Positions 7,718-16,967 of a stretch of DNA of 64,000 bases are shown piece by piece. A model generated the notes under the pieces. It ran no database searches. It was not told the origin of the DNA and was given only the letters and a program-made list of their open reading frames with translations. Made by a program: the position numbers and the translations under genes. Every line of letters starts with the position of its first letter. Positions within the stretch are counted from its first letter, which is position 1. Origin of the DNA: Spirochaetales bacterium (GTDB lineage Bacteria; Spirochaetota; Spirochaetia; Treponematales; Treponemataceae); NCBI GenBank assembly GCA_003252395.1, contig QKEL01000009.1, forward strand, positions 558,001-622,000. Reading direction: 5' to 3'.

Positions 7718-10112
7718 ACTGAGCCGACTTGTACTTGAAATCGACGATAAAGGCATTGTCACCGCCAACGGCAATCTCGACCTTTTTAAGAAGAAATCCG
7801 AAGAGGCCGCGAAGGCCGCGACCGGCATTGAAAAATCCAACAAAGCGAACGCGAAAAGCTTTGACCTCGTAAACCAGCTCACAAACCTCAATACCCTCGC
7901 CATGGGAGCCGCGAATCTCGCGGTGCTCAAGTTCGCTGGATCGATGGTCGAAGCCGCCGGCAAGATGGAGGCGATCAAAACGCAACTTCAGGTAGTTACC
8001 GGAAGCGCAAAGATTGCCGATTCAACTTTTCGGGACCTACAGCAGTTCGCCGCTCGGACCCCGTTCTCGATTGAGGGTATTACCGATACCGCAATCCAGC
8101 TCATGCAGGTAGGTGTTCAAGCAAAGGACCTTCAAAGCACACTAACCATGCTCGGAGATGTGTCCGGAGGCTCCCAGGACAAGCTCAACCGCATCATGAT
8201 GAACTACACGCAGATTCTTTCCGTCGGGAAGGCGTCTACGATGGATATTCGCCAGTTCGCTCAGGCGAACCTCCCGATTTACCAGGAACTCGCAAACGTT
8301 ACCGGAAAATCCGGTGAAGCCCTGCAGGACATGATTACGAATGGCGAGATCACGGGGGAAGTCGTAACCGAAGCGTTCCGTAGAATGACTGCTGAGGGCG
8401 GAAAGTTCTTCAATGGCATGGGGCTCGCAGCAGAGACCTACCAAGGGAAGCTCTCGACGATGAAGGATTCCGTATCGAACCTCGCGGCGAAATTCGGGGA
8501 GCTTTGGCTTTTGAATTTCCAAAAGACTGCGCTCGATGCGATTACGAAAGTATCTGATGCCGCCGCAAACGCGCTCGATAAGAACATGTTCGGTAAAAAG
8601 GCATTCGATACGTTCGAAAATGATTATCTTAACTCCTCGTTCGATCAGCGCGAATATGTTGCGAATGAGCAGATAAAATTCTGGTTAAATCGTTCGCAAA
8701 TGCTTAAAAGGGCAGGACTTGATTACCAAAGCGATCCTGAATACCAGGACGCAATCAAGCAACTCAACGAGTGGTACGACTACCTCGACAAGATAACGAA
8801 CCAGGAGGCCGTAGTTATTCGAGACCAGCGCGAGGCCGAAGCCGCCGCAGAGGCCGCCTCCGCCGCCGCGAAAGCCGCCGCAGAGGCCGCCCGGGGCTGG
8901 CAAGAAGCTCTTAAAAAAGCACTCGACCTCGAGGAGGTCTCAACCGGTAGTCAGGCCGTTACCGATTACATCGACAATATCGAAACATCGCTCAATGGAT
9001 CACTTGCGTATGCCCAGGCGTTCGGCGGTAAGGTAACCGATATTTACGACGACTACGCAACCAGGGTAAAAAAAGCGGTCAAAGAGCTCCTGCAATCTGG
9101 TTTCTGGACGCCCGACGAAGCGACGATTCAGCGCCTTATTTCGTTCGCGAACCGTCTTGAGACCGCGGGCGGCGGTACATCTTCCGCCGGGTTCTCGAAT
9201 CCTCAGTTCGGATACTCGCAGGACCCCGCGTTCATGAATCAAGGCGGAAGCCCGTTTGCCCTTTCTCCTTTTGGGTCAGAGACCGGATTCAACGTGCAGT
9301 TTTCGGAATCCGATGCACTTTGGCTCGACGAAGAGCGCGTAAGGAAAGAAGAAGAACAGGCCGCGCGCCTCGCAGCAATTTACCGCAATCTCGGGGATCA
9401 GCTTAAACAATTCGCCGCGGACGCCACTTTTGATGCTTTATGGACGATGGGTGAGGCCCTTTATGAGGGCGGAAACGCCGCGGAAGCTTTCGGGAAGTCC
9501 CTCGCGAAGTCCATCCTTCAGAACGTCCCGGCTATGCTATTTCAGACCGGATTCCAGATGGCGATTACCGGAAACGTGTACGGAGGCCTCGCGCTCATGG
9601 CTCTTTCAGGCCTTGGCGCCGTTGCCGGCGGATACCTCACAAAAGGCATGGATGGGGCAGATGACGGAGACGAGAAGGCTAAAAAGCTCGAAACACTCAC
9701 GAACCAGCTCGCAGACCTCATCACGCAATCGAAGGCTGATGCCGAATACTTCGCGACTGGGCTTCGCTCGAGGAATGCGCAATACCTCAATTCGACGGTA
9801 TCGGTAAACGATGCGATTATCACGAAACAGGGCCAGGTAATTCAGACACACCCGGACGACTATCTCATCGCTACGAAAACCCCGGGTTCTCTCGGTGGTG
9901 TGAGTGGTCGAGTCGTTATCAACGTCAATAACACGATTTCAAATGAGGCATCCGTAGATATTCAGGAAAAAGAAAATGCCGACGGAACAAAAGAGCTTTT
10001 CTTCACGGTACGGAAGCTCATAAAAAGCGACATGGCCCGCGGGGAATATGACGCTGTTCTTGCGTCAAGACAACCAGCGATCGCAGGGCGTGGAAAGAGG
10101 GTAAGTCAATGA
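7710..10112 (+). CDS. Tape measure protein
   Basis: An 800-residue protein that sets tail length and is ejected at infection. I prefer ATG 7710 over 7704 because the GGGGG box (about 7698-7703) needs the spacing. Residues about 90-200 hold the conserved tape measure N-terminal domain (ARTPFSIEGI, then SQDKLNRIMMNY and DIRQFAQANLPIY). A long Ala/Glu-rich helix lies near 370-400 (strings of EAAAEAA type), and hydrophobic segments near 605-650 (Gly/Ala/Leu-rich) could insert in a membrane. At usual proportions, 800 residues suggest a tail of about 120 nm, which is an estimate from length only. It overlaps both neighbours. Confidence 0.92.
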   Translation: MPELSRLVLEIDDKGIVTANGNLDLFKKKSEEAAKAATGIEKSNKANAKSFDLVNQLTNLNTLAMGAANLAVLKFAGSMVEAAGKMEAIKTQLQVVTGSAKIADSTFRDLQQFAARTPFSIEGITDTAIQLMQVGVQAKDLQSTLTMLGDVSGGSQDKLNRIMMNYTQILSVGKASTMDIRQFAQANLPIYQELANVTGKSGEALQDMITNGEITGEVVTEAFRRMTAEGGKFFNGMGLAAETYQGKLSTMKDSVSNLAAKFGELWLLNFQKTALDAITKVSDAAANALDKNMFGKKAFDTFENDYLNSSFDQREYVANEQIKFWLNRSQMLKRAGLDYQSDPEYQDAIKQLNEWYDYLDKITNQEAVVIRDQREAEAAAEAASAAAKAAAEAARGWQEALKKALDLEEVSTGSQAVTDYIDNIETSLNGSLAYAQAFGGKVTDIYDDYATRVKKAVKELLQSGFWTPDEATIQRLISFANRLETAGGGTSSAGFSNPQFGYSQDPAFMNQGGSPFALSPFGSETGFNVQFSESDALWLDEERVRKEEEQAARLAAIYRNLGDQLKQFAADATFDALWTMGEALYEGGNAAEAFGKSLAKSILQNVPAMLFQTGFQMAITGNVYGGLALMALSGLGAVAGGYLTKGMDGADDGDEKAKKLETLTNQLADLITQSKADAEYFATGLRSRNAQYLNSTVSVNDAIITKQGQVIQTHPDDYLIATKTPGSLGGVSGRVVINVNNTISNEASVDIQEKENADGTKELFFTVRKLIKSDMARGEYDAVLASRQPAIAGRGKRVSQ

Positions 10113-10453
10113 TCGGATGGCCTTCAGGAGTAAATCAGATAGTACTCAACCAAACAGCCGGGTCGCTCGGGGATGGAATAATTTCCGACACGATGCGGAG
10201 TGGTAAGAAGAAAACACGGCTCCGGAGCACCTCAGCGCCCGAGTCTTTTTCGGTAACCATGAAGATGACCCGCGAAGAGCTCGAGCTTTTCCGTACCTGG
10301 TACAAGGTCGATCTCCGCATGGGCGCTCTTTCATTCCAATTTCCGAAAATTGCCGGGACCGGTAATGCGGAATACAAAATACTCCCTTCCCCTTCATGGT
10401 CCCAGCTCGCGGCAAACCATGTAAGCGTTTCGATGCAATGGGAGGAAGCATGA
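10109..10453 (+). CDS. Minor tail protein, gpM-like position
   Basis: A 114-residue beta-rich protein starting within the stop of the tape measure gene (ATGA). The motif pattern, an N-terminal G.N.I.L..TAGSL-like strand and later F.TWY near residue 63, agrees with small tail-tip proteins that follow the tape measure in lambda-like phages (gpM). The assignment is by order and size. It links tape measure and tail tip. Its stop overlaps the next start (ATGA) and a GGAGG for that next gene lies inside its coding end. Confidence 0.65.
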   Translation: MIGWPSGVNQIVLNQTAGSLGDGIISDTMRSGKKKTRLRSTSAPESFSVTMKMTREELELFRTWYKVDLRMGALSFQFPKIAGTGNAEYKILPSPSWSQLAANHVSVSMQWEEA

Positions 10454-10929
10454 TTTCTCCAAAAGCGGCACAGCAAATGCTTCGCCTCAGCTCGAAAGCG
10501 TATTTTCCCATTCTTCTCGAGATAGCTTCACCGGTCTTTGTGGGTGGGGTGATGCGCCTCGTGAACAACGAAACCGATCTCGAATACAACGGATACACGT
10601 ACCGCGCGGCATCTTTCCGCTTCACGCCGCCGAAATACTCTGACAAAAAAATGGGAAACGCCACACTTTCTATCTCGACCATCAACCAGGAAGTGATTGT
10701 CGCAATCCGGGAAATGACGGAGCGCGCGAGCGCCCAAGTTGTCGCCGCGTTCTATTACGACGATTCCGGCGTTCTGACGTTTGAATCTATGGAGGAGTGG
10801 TCTTTCCAGCTCGCGAAGGTTTCCTGGGGGGACATCATCGCCACGTGGGAAATGATCTACGACGACGTTATGGAAAACGTCGCCATCGCTGACCGGCTCA
10901 CGCCCCAAAAGTGCCCGGCGCTCGCATGA
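10450..10929 (+). CDS. Minor tail protein, gpL-like (DUF1833)
   Basis: I choose ATG 10450, which overlaps the previous stop and has GGAGG at 10441-10445; a longer frame from 10396 would overlap the previous gene by 58 bp. The 159-residue product, with NNETDLEYNGYTYRAASF near residue 37-55, matches the DUF1833 family of phage tail proteins, equivalent to lambda gpL by order. Lambda gpL carries an iron-sulphur cluster domain at its C terminus; here only one Cys is seen near the end (QKCPALA), so that cluster is probably absent. Confidence 0.75.
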   Translation: MISPKAAQQMLRLSSKAYFPILLEIASPVFVGGVMRLVNNETDLEYNGYTYRAASFRFTPPKYSDKKMGNATLSISTINQEVIVAIREMTERASAQVVAAFYYDDSGVLTFESMEEWSFQLAKVSWGDIIATWEMIYDDVMENVAIADRLTPQKCPALA

Positions 10930-11306
10930 CCGCCGACCTCCGTGACCTCATTGGGAAGCCTTACGCGCCGCACGGCCGCGGTCCTGACGCCTACGACTGC
11001 TTCGGCCTCGCAATTGAAGTTTTACGCCGGTACGGGAAATCGCTTCCTGACGCGTACTACCTCGACGAGAACAGGAGCTTCAATTCGGTAGTAATCGAGG
11101 ATTTTGCAAGAGCTTACGTTGTGCCGCGCGTAGAGGCCCCGGAAGAGGGTGACCTGGTGCTTATGAAAGTTGGCGGGGTCCCGAGTCACCTTGGGGTGTA
11201 TATCGGGAACGGAAAGTGTATTCACGCATGGCGGCCGACCGTGAAGGTGTCCGACATGACCGAGATTAGAAACAAAATTGAAGGAATTTACCGATGGCCG
11301 CGATAA
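10926..11306 (+). CDS. NlpC/P60 tail-assembly peptidase, gpK-like
   Basis: ATG 10926 overlaps the previous stop in the same GCATGA arrangement as the gene before, so I prefer it to the GTG at 10911. The 126-residue protein has the NlpC/P60 signature: catalytic Cys in YDCFGLA (about residue 25), His in PSHLGVYIG (about residue 87), and a third polar residue in CIHAWRP. In lambda, gpK has this domain and is needed for tail-tip assembly; in some phages it degrades peptidoglycan at entry. The usual N-terminal JAB domain of lambda gpK is missing here. Confidence 0.85.
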   Translation: MTADLRDLIGKPYAPHGRGPDAYDCFGLAIEVLRRYGKSLPDAYYLDENRSFNSVVIEDFARAYVVPRVEAPEEGDLVLMKVGGVPSHLGVYIGNGKCIHAWRPTVKVSDMTEIRNKIEGIYRWPR

Positions 11307-14300
11307 CTATTTTTAGAAACCCTTTTTCCTCTGAGCGCGAGACCATTCAAGCAGAAGCAGGGAAGCGCATTTCCGAGGTAGTTTCGTTTAGCGAAGAGCG
11401 ATCGCATGTATTCGTAAACGGATCCAGGATCGCTGAGGATTGGATTCTAGGGGTCGATGACGTAGTTTTGATCCGGGAATACCCTGCCGACCCAGCGACG
11501 GCCTCAGCCATCATTTTTGCGGCTATTGTTACATACCTTTTTACTGAAGTAGTCGTCGAGGCTATGACCGGAAAGTATCTAGCAGATTATGTGGGTCTCG
11601 GTAAAAAACTCAACGGATATTTTGGTCTCGGCGATGACGATTCTTCAGCGCTTAATAGCCAGGAGAGTATCAAAAAAACTCCTCAGCTCCGCGGATCAAA
11701 GAACCAGCTTTGGAGCGGTAAAAACGTTCCGCTTCTGCTCGGCGAGCACCTCTTCACACCCGGCATTTGCGGGAAACCTTATTCCCAAATCGACCCAGTT
11801 ACGGATCCTGATGGTGAGAAACCGTACATTACTATTCTCTATATGCTCGGTTATTCACCACTCATCGCGACCGATTTACGACTCGGTGAAATGCTCCTCG
11901 CAACCAACACCGCTCTCACGCTTAACGGTAACATTGCTGTCGACGGAAGGTACTCAAGCGCAGATTATGGTACCGTTCTCGAAATAAGGGATTCTTCCGA
12001 GGTTTCTATCTATCCTCAGAAAGTTATCGAGGACCAGACTGGCGGAATAAAACTCCTCAACACAGAAATAACCGGGCCCGAGTACCCAATCCGTTTTTCA
12101 GCCTCCAACGTAATGAAGCTCGAGGTTGAAATCATGTTCGGAGGTCTTTTTCGGGTAAACGATGACGGAAGCCGCGGCGATGCTACCGTGACAGTTCGCG
12201 CTCAGTGGAGACCTTTAAACGGCAATGATTCACAATGGTCCGACTTCCCCGGGTTTACAAACGCAACATCTTTCGCGTCCGGGGTAAGCACCTTTACTCG
12301 AAACGCCTCCAAGGAAATGCGCTTTATCACCACAAAAAACTTTACGAAAACCGAAATGGACGCTATCCCTTCGGGTATCGTCGAGATTCGTGTTTTTAGA
12401 ACAAATGCCCAATCATTGGACACGAGAACAAATGATTCCGTTTACTGGACCGCCTCCCGTTCGTGGTGCTTCGATAAAGCTGCCTCATCTGCAGCCGGAT
12501 ATCTTGTCGCTCAGGCTCCAGTTATCCAAAAGGTGCGCGATAAAACCGTCCGTCTTGGGTTTAGAATTTACGCAAAAGACGACCTTAACGGAACGCTCGA
12601 CTCGCTCAACATGATTATGAAGTCAATCACGCGCACCTGGACCGGAAGTGCTTGGACGAGTAAGTCTACAGCGTATTCGAATAAATCAACCTCAAAGAAC
12701 CCTGCGGCTGTGGCCCTTTCGGTCCTCCAGGGCAATAACCTCGGGAAAAACGCATATCTTGATTCCAAGCTCGATATGGCTGAATTCGGCCGTTTTTACG
12801 AGTTTTGCGAGACCAAAGGCTTTACGTGTAATGGCGTCGTGACGAATGATGTGAAGCTCGAAAACCTCGTCAAGGATATACTTTTTACCGGCCGCGCGCA
12901 AAAGATCATGAAAGACGGGCTCCATTCGCTCTTTATTGATCAGCCGCAAGCGATACCGATAACAATCCTCAACAACCAGAACGTAATTTCCGCGAGCAAC
13001 ACGAAGGACTTCGATAAAGTTCCTGACGGCCTCAAAGTCTCTTTCGTGGATGAGTACGACAGGTATCAAACGAATGAGATTTACGTCATGGATGACGGGA
13101 AATCATCGAGCGATCCCGACATGGAATTTCTCGACGTGGAATTTACTTTTGTCACGAATAGAAACCACGTTTGGAAGCTCGGAAGGTATATTCTCGCGTG
13201 CTTAATCCTTCGGCCGGAAGTATGGACCAGAAAGGTATCGATCGACGGCGGAAGGCTGCCTGTCGGCTCTCTCGTTGAGGTTCAAGACGACACCATCGCT
13301 GTAGGAATCAACTCAGGGGGTGTGATAAAGTCGATTCTTACCTCGGGCGGATACATGACTGGGATCGTTTCGGATTCGTACTTCGATATGGAGGACGGGA
13401 AATCCTATGCGGTAAAAGTCCTTCAGGCAGACGGGGCGAACGAGCCTCGTATAAGGCTTATGCCGGTAGTCACGAACGCCGGGACCCACAACACGCTTAC
13501 TTTTGTTACGCCTCTCGCACTGACCGAAGACCAAAAGCCGAGCGAAGAAGATATTTTCTCATTCGGGCTCCTTGAAAAAGTCACCGCCGACGCGCTCGTT
13601 GTCGGATACAGCACCTCGGACGACGGAACGTATGAGCTATCGCTCGTGCCCTACAGCGACGACCTCTACGATTGCGATACTGGAGAAATTCCGGAATTTG
13701 ACTCGAAAATAACCCCACCACTCGATAATTCAGCGCTTGAGAAGTTTTCTCCGACACAGTCTCAGCTTGAAACCATTACTAGCGTTGTAAATCCAATCGT
13801 CGAGCAGATCGAACTTACTCCTGGACCGCCCGGTGTTGGTATTGATTCCGTGTCGATTTCTTACCAGGTAGGAACCAGCGCAACGACTCCGCCGACAGGA
13901 ACGTGGACGACAACGCCCGGAGCAACGTCGCCCGGACAATACCTTTGGACCCGGACAATAACTACCTATACCGACGCCTCTGGTGTTACGGCGTATTCTG
14001 TCGCGGCACATGGTGCGACTGGTCCGGCCGGCGCCACAGGTCCAACGGGCCCCACCGGCGCGACCGGGTCACAAGGACCCACCGGAGCCACTGGTCCGCA
14101 AGGGGCGACATCCCTTGGGCTTGGATTCATTCTTAACGCTTCGACATTCGCTGCAGAAGGTTCAAATACTGGAGAAATCTATATCCACGGCTATACATCA
14201 GCCGGAGCGGCCGCAGATACGAACGGGTTTATTTTCTTCAAGAACGCGCAAATAGCCATTACTCGTGGAATGGTTGACCCCGGCGTCGCTGTAGATGGAT

Positions 14301-16447
14301 TCTTACTTGCACCGAAAGCAGGGGGATCCGTCATTGCGGCGTTTTTCCGGATAAGTAATCAGACCTGGTATAGCGTGATCGGGGGCACTCTCACCGCACT
14401 TACCGAGGCGAATTACGTTGCAGTCGGAGAGATCATAAATACCGCCGCTGAAACAACCGAATCCGCGCGGCTTTATCCTACCGGAAGAGACCTCGTAGAT
14501 ATTCGCACGTCAATCGAGGCGAAGTATATCGGTATCGCTGGCTCGGTAACAAACGGGTCTGGCACGGTGTCGATTTACCAGGCAATAAGCGCCACGCAAT
14601 TCTCGGCTTCAGGTGTCTCTCGTCGTGTTCGTCCTGGGGCTTGCGTTTTCGTTCGAGGCGGTACGCTTAATCAATCCGGTTCCGCTGATTCGGTGAAGGC
14701 CCTGCGTGTTTTCGACGGGTATTACTGGGAAGCCCCAAGGACCGAGGATTACGAGAAATATCGCCAGCTTGCGGGTCTTTCGCTTCTTGGGGTCGCGCGC
14801 ATTTACAGCGCAAGCAGCACTGTACCGACAGATTGCGGAACGTACATTGACTTCCTTATTGCAAACGCGGCTGTCATAGCCGCCCTCTCATCCGAAGAAA
14901 TCCAGTTCCTTGAGTATGTCGCATCGATTGCCGATTCAACGCTCGTGGCTCGATCCGGCTCTACCCCAGGTACTCGACAAGTTTACATGGGAAAAAACCC
15001 GCGCTACCCTAATGATGCGACGCGAGAATATGAGTTTGCGCTGCAGGAATATCTTGGAATGAATGGTTCTACGGAGGTATGGATGAAGCATTTATGGACC
15101 AGACTTTTATCAAGCGGTGCTCTGGCTTTAACACTCTCGGGGTGCGTTCAAGCGAATAGTTCAGTCTTATCGAATCCTGGTGTGGTGTGGAAATCGCTAG
15201 TTTCCATTTTTGGGACATCTTCGGTGCTCTGTGTAGCCCATAACAACGGAAGATGGGTAGCGGGAGGATTCGATAGTAAGATCGCGTACTCAAACGATGG
15301 CATAACATTCACACTCGGGTCAAGCGGATTAACAGGGGGCATTCGCGGAGTCGCATATGGCAACGGGCTATGGGTAATTGTAGACAGTGATGGAGGCATA
15401 GCGACTTCTGAAAACGGAATCACTTTTACTAAACGGACAAGCCCATTCACTGCTCAGATAAGAAGCGTTTGCTATGGCGGTGGTAAATGGATTGCTGTTG
15501 GTTTTGATGGAAAAATTGCATCGTCACCGAATGGTGTAACATGGACCCTACTGAGCAACCCATTTCAGTTGTCAGTGTTAGGAGGTGTTGCATATAGCAA
15601 CGGGAGATGGGTAGTAGTAGGGGGTAATGGAAAGGTCGCATATTCAAATGACGGTGTGACATTTACACTCGGGTCAAGTGGATTCGGTACAACCAGTATC
15701 TATGCTGTTGCATATGGTAATGGAAGATGGGTAATAGCAGGAGATAGCGGAAAGGTCGCATATTCAAATGACGGTGTGACATTTACACTCGGGTCAAGTG
15801 GATTCGGTACAAATGCTATATATGGTGTTACTTATGGAAACGGGAAGTGGGTAATTGTCGGTACTGGAGGGAAGGTTGCATACTCAACTGACGGTATAAC
15901 ATTTCTCTCGGACAATTTACAACAACCATTTGGAACAGACGGGTATTTTACAGCAGTTGCAACGGATCAGTTGGGTATTTTCATAGCTGTTGGTAATTCA
16001 GGTAGTACTCAAAACGGGCTCCTTGCTCGTTCCGACCCACTCGAAGCTGGTGGCGGTGTTGTCGGTAAGGTATACGATACCGTTCATGGGGAGCTAAATA
16101 AACTTTGGGACGGACGGTTCTTCCAGAGCTACGCGAGTGTAGCTGATATTCCAACGGAGAAAACAAGGGTACTAGAGTTTTCAAGTGCGGCAACGAGGGG
16201 AACCGCATTTGCCGCAATCAGCGCATTGCTCAATCCCGTCGTTGGTTCTAAGATGTCCTGTCATGGCCAAAGAACATATAGTTATGGTGTCTCGTATAGC
16301 TGTGATGTTAGTAGTATATACCGATTAAGTGCATCGCAGATAAGGCTTGCGAGCTTGGACGGAAGCAACGCATTTGATCTTGATACCTCGGCAAATACTT
16401 TAGGCGTAGACATACAAATCGAACTCATTATTTATAGAGATGTCTAA
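11294..16447 (+). CDS. Tail tip protein: fused gpI-like and gpJ/TipJ-like with collagen and beta-propeller modules
   Basis: A 1,717-residue protein, AAGGA 8 bp upstream of its ATG, overlapping the NlpC gene by 13 bp. Residues 1-55 look like the beta-grasp domain of gpI, followed by a hydrophobic segment at about 58-85. From about 90 to 840 it matches the central tail hub (TipJ/gpJ), with a domain about LRGSKNQLWSGKNVPLLLGE. A collagen-like run of Gly-X-Y triplets lies at about 905-940, and seven short propeller-like repeats (W(V/I)..G..GK(V/I)AYS.DG(I/V)TF) at about 1285-1595. The C-terminal 120 residues may be a receptor-binding tip. An in-frame internal start with a lipoprotein signal lies at 15,083. 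Confidence 0.9.
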   Translation: MAAITIFRNPFSSERETIQAEAGKRISEVVSFSEERSHVFVNGSRIAEDWILGVDDVVLIREYPADPATASAIIFAAIVTYLFTEVVVEAMTGKYLADYVGLGKKLNGYFGLGDDDSSALNSQESIKKTPQLRGSKNQLWSGKNVPLLLGEHLFTPGICGKPYSQIDPVTDPDGEKPYITILYMLGYSPLIATDLRLGEMLLATNTALTLNGNIAVDGRYSSADYGTVLEIRDSSEVSIYPQKVIEDQTGGIKLLNTEITGPEYPIRFSASNVMKLEVEIMFGGLFRVNDDGSRGDATVTVRAQWRPLNGNDSQWSDFPGFTNATSFASGVSTFTRNASKEMRFITTKNFTKTEMDAIPSGIVEIRVFRTNAQSLDTRTNDSVYWTASRSWCFDKAASSAAGYLVAQAPVIQKVRDKTVRLGFRIYAKDDLNGTLDSLNMIMKSITRTWTGSAWTSKSTAYSNKSTSKNPAAVALSVLQGNNLGKNAYLDSKLDMAEFGRFYEFCETKGFTCNGVVTNDVKLENLVKDILFTGRAQKIMKDGLHSLFIDQPQAIPITILNNQNVISASNTKDFDKVPDGLKVSFVDEYDRYQTNEIYVMDDGKSSSDPDMEFLDVEFTFVTNRNHVWKLGRYILACLILRPEVWTRKVSIDGGRLPVGSLVEVQDDTIAVGINSGGVIKSILTSGGYMTGIVSDSYFDMEDGKSYAVKVLQADGANEPRIRLMPVVTNAGTHNTLTFVTPLALTEDQKPSEEDIFSFGLLEKVTADALVVGYSTSDDGTYELSLVPYSDDLYDCDTGEIPEFDSKITPPLDNSALEKFSPTQSQLETITSVVNPIVEQIELTPGPPGVGIDSVSISYQVGTSATTPPTGTWTTTPGATSPGQYLWTRTITTYTDASGVTAYSVAAHGATGPAGATGPTGPTGATGSQGPTGATGPQGATSLGLGFILNASTFAAEGSNTGEIYIHGYTSAGAAADTNGFIFFKNAQIAITRGMVDPGVAVDGFLLAPKAGGSVIAAFFRISNQTWYSVIGGTLTALTEANYVAVGEIINTAAETTESARLYPTGRDLVDIRTSIEAKYIGIAGSVTNGSGTVSIYQAISATQFSASGVSRRVRPGACVFVRGGTLNQSGSADSVKALRVFDGYYWEAPRTEDYEKYRQLAGLSLLGVARIYSASSTVPTDCGTYIDFLIANAAVIAALSSEEIQFLEYVASIADSTLVARSGSTPGTRQVYMGKNPRYPNDATREYEFALQEYLGMNGSTEVWMKHLWTRLLSSGALALTLSGCVQANSSVLSNPGVVWKSLVSIFGTSSVLCVAHNNGRWVAGGFDSKIAYSNDGITFTLGSSGLTGGIRGVAYGNGLWVIVDSDGGIATSENGITFTKRTSPFTAQIRSVCYGGGKWIAVGFDGKIASSPNGVTWTLLSNPFQLSVLGGVAYSNGRWVVVGGNGKVAYSNDGVTFTLGSSGFGTTSIYAVAYGNGRWVIAGDSGKVAYSNDGVTFTLGSSGFGTNAIYGVTYGNGKWVIVGTGGKVAYSTDGITFLSDNLQQPFGTDGYFTAVATDQLGIFIAVGNSGSTQNGLLARSDPLEAGGGVVGKVYDTVHGELNKLWDGRFFQSYASVADIPTEKTRVLEFSSAATRGTAFAAISALLNPVVGSKMSCHGQRTYSYGVSYSCDVSSIYRLSASQIRLASLDGSNAFDLDTSANTLGVDIQIELIIYRDV
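15083..16447 (+). CDS. Possible internally initiated lipoprotein form of the beta-propeller tip
   Basis: Inside the tail-tip gene and in the same frame, an ATG at 15,083 has GGAGG at 15,073-15,077, 5 bases upstream. The first 21 residues are a textbook lipoprotein signal: MKHLWTR, a hydrophobic core and the lipobox LSGC, with Cys21. The product would be 454 residues: lipidated, then the seven propeller repeats and C-terminal tip. A phage-made lipoprotein carrying the receptor-binding part could occupy the receptor on the lysogen or released cells and block superinfection. This is inference; the hydrophobic stretch could simply be a buried strand of the full-length protein. Confidence 0.35.
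   Translation: MKHLWTRLLSSGALALTLSGCVQANSSVLSNPGVVWKSLVSIFGTSSVLCVAHNNGRWVAGGFDSKIAYSNDGITFTLGSSGLTGGIRGVAYGNGLWVIVDSDGGIATSENGITFTKRTSPFTAQIRSVCYGGGKWIAVGFDGKIASSPNGVTWTLLSNPFQLSVLGGVAYSNGRWVVVGGNGKVAYSNDGVTFTLGSSGFGTTSIYAVAYGNGRWVIAGDSGKVAYSNDGVTFTLGSSGFGTNAIYGVTYGNGKWVIVGTGGKVAYSTDGITFLSDNLQQPFGTDGYFTAVATDQLGIFIAVGNSGSTQNGLLARSDPLEAGGGVVGKVYDTVHGELNKLWDGRFFQSYASVADIPTEKTRVLEFSSAATRGTAFAAISALLNPVVGSKMSCHGQRTYSYGVSYSCDVSSIYRLSASQIRLASLDGSNAFDLDTSANTLGVDIQIELIIYRDV
15629..15812 (+). repeat. 120-bp period repeat in propeller region
   Basis: A 64-bp segment at 15,629-15,692 recurs without change at 15,749-15,812, exactly 120 bp (40 codons, one blade) later. Related but diverged copies lie upstream from about 15,260. 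The identity at DNA level shows a recent duplication or gene conversion between blades. Confidence 0.9.
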
Positions 16448-16456
16448 GGAGGCGCT

Positions 16457-16753
16457 ATGTACGTACTGACATTAACCGGAGTAACTGGATTTGCTGTGGA
16501 CCACGTTGAACGAAAAGGGATAGAGCATTTATGCAATGTGCACCTTCCCGAGGGGACTAAGTGCTGGCCGTTTACCGAGGCAGAATACGAGGAAATGGGA
16601 CGGCCAGAGTTCGGCGCGATAGGGCCTAAAGAGGATCCGGCGTTTACCACCATCGGAAAACCGACATGGAAGGAATTACACCCGGAGCTTTTCGACGATT
16701 ACAGGCATCCAAAAGAGCCTGAAAAAGGGGAATCTGATGCTGGTCAAAGTTAA
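16457..16753 (+). CDS. Small hypothetical protein downstream of tail tip
   Basis: A 98-residue protein with AAGGAGG at 16,446-16,452. N-terminal residues read as short beta-strands (YVLTLTGVTGFAVD), and the C-terminal 30 residues are Pro- and acidic-rich. I do not recognise the family. Position after the tip gene suggests a tail-fibre accessory or assembly protein, perhaps paired with the small coiled-coil protein whose start overlaps its end by 17 bp. Confidence 0.6.
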   Translation: MYVLTLTGVTGFAVDHVERKGIEHLCNVHLPEGTKCWPFTEAEYEEMGRPEFGAIGPKEDPAFTTIGKPTWKELHPELFDDYRHPKEPEKGESDAGQS

Positions 16754-16952
16754 TAACGAGAAAAACAAAGCGATTAAGGCTGAAAAAGAAAAAGCCGAAA
16801 GAACGGCATCCGCGCTTTCCAGGCTTGCAGAAATAGACGCGCTTTCAATCCGGCCGCTTCGTGCGAAACTCTCTGGATTATCAAGCAAAGGCGACGACGA
16901 AAGACTGGAATCCCTCGAGGAAGAAGCGAAGAAGTTACGAAAAGAGCTTTAA
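16737..16952 (+). CDS. Small coiled-coil protein, tail-fibre accessory type
   Basis: A 71-residue, highly charged protein that starts inside the end of the previous gene, with GGGGAA a few bases upstream. The segment RLAEIDALSIRPLRA is typical of small phage proteins near tail fibres (a motif also found at the end of DUF4376-like fibre proteins). The rest is helical with heptad spacing. It may be a chaperone or trimerisation aid. A 97-bp gap with a copy of the 13-mer follows. Confidence 0.6.
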   Translation: MLVKVNNEKNKAIKAEKEKAERTASALSRLAEIDALSIRPLRAKLSGLSSKGDDERLESLEEEAKKLRKEL

Positions 16953-16967
16953 TACAAACCGAGACAT

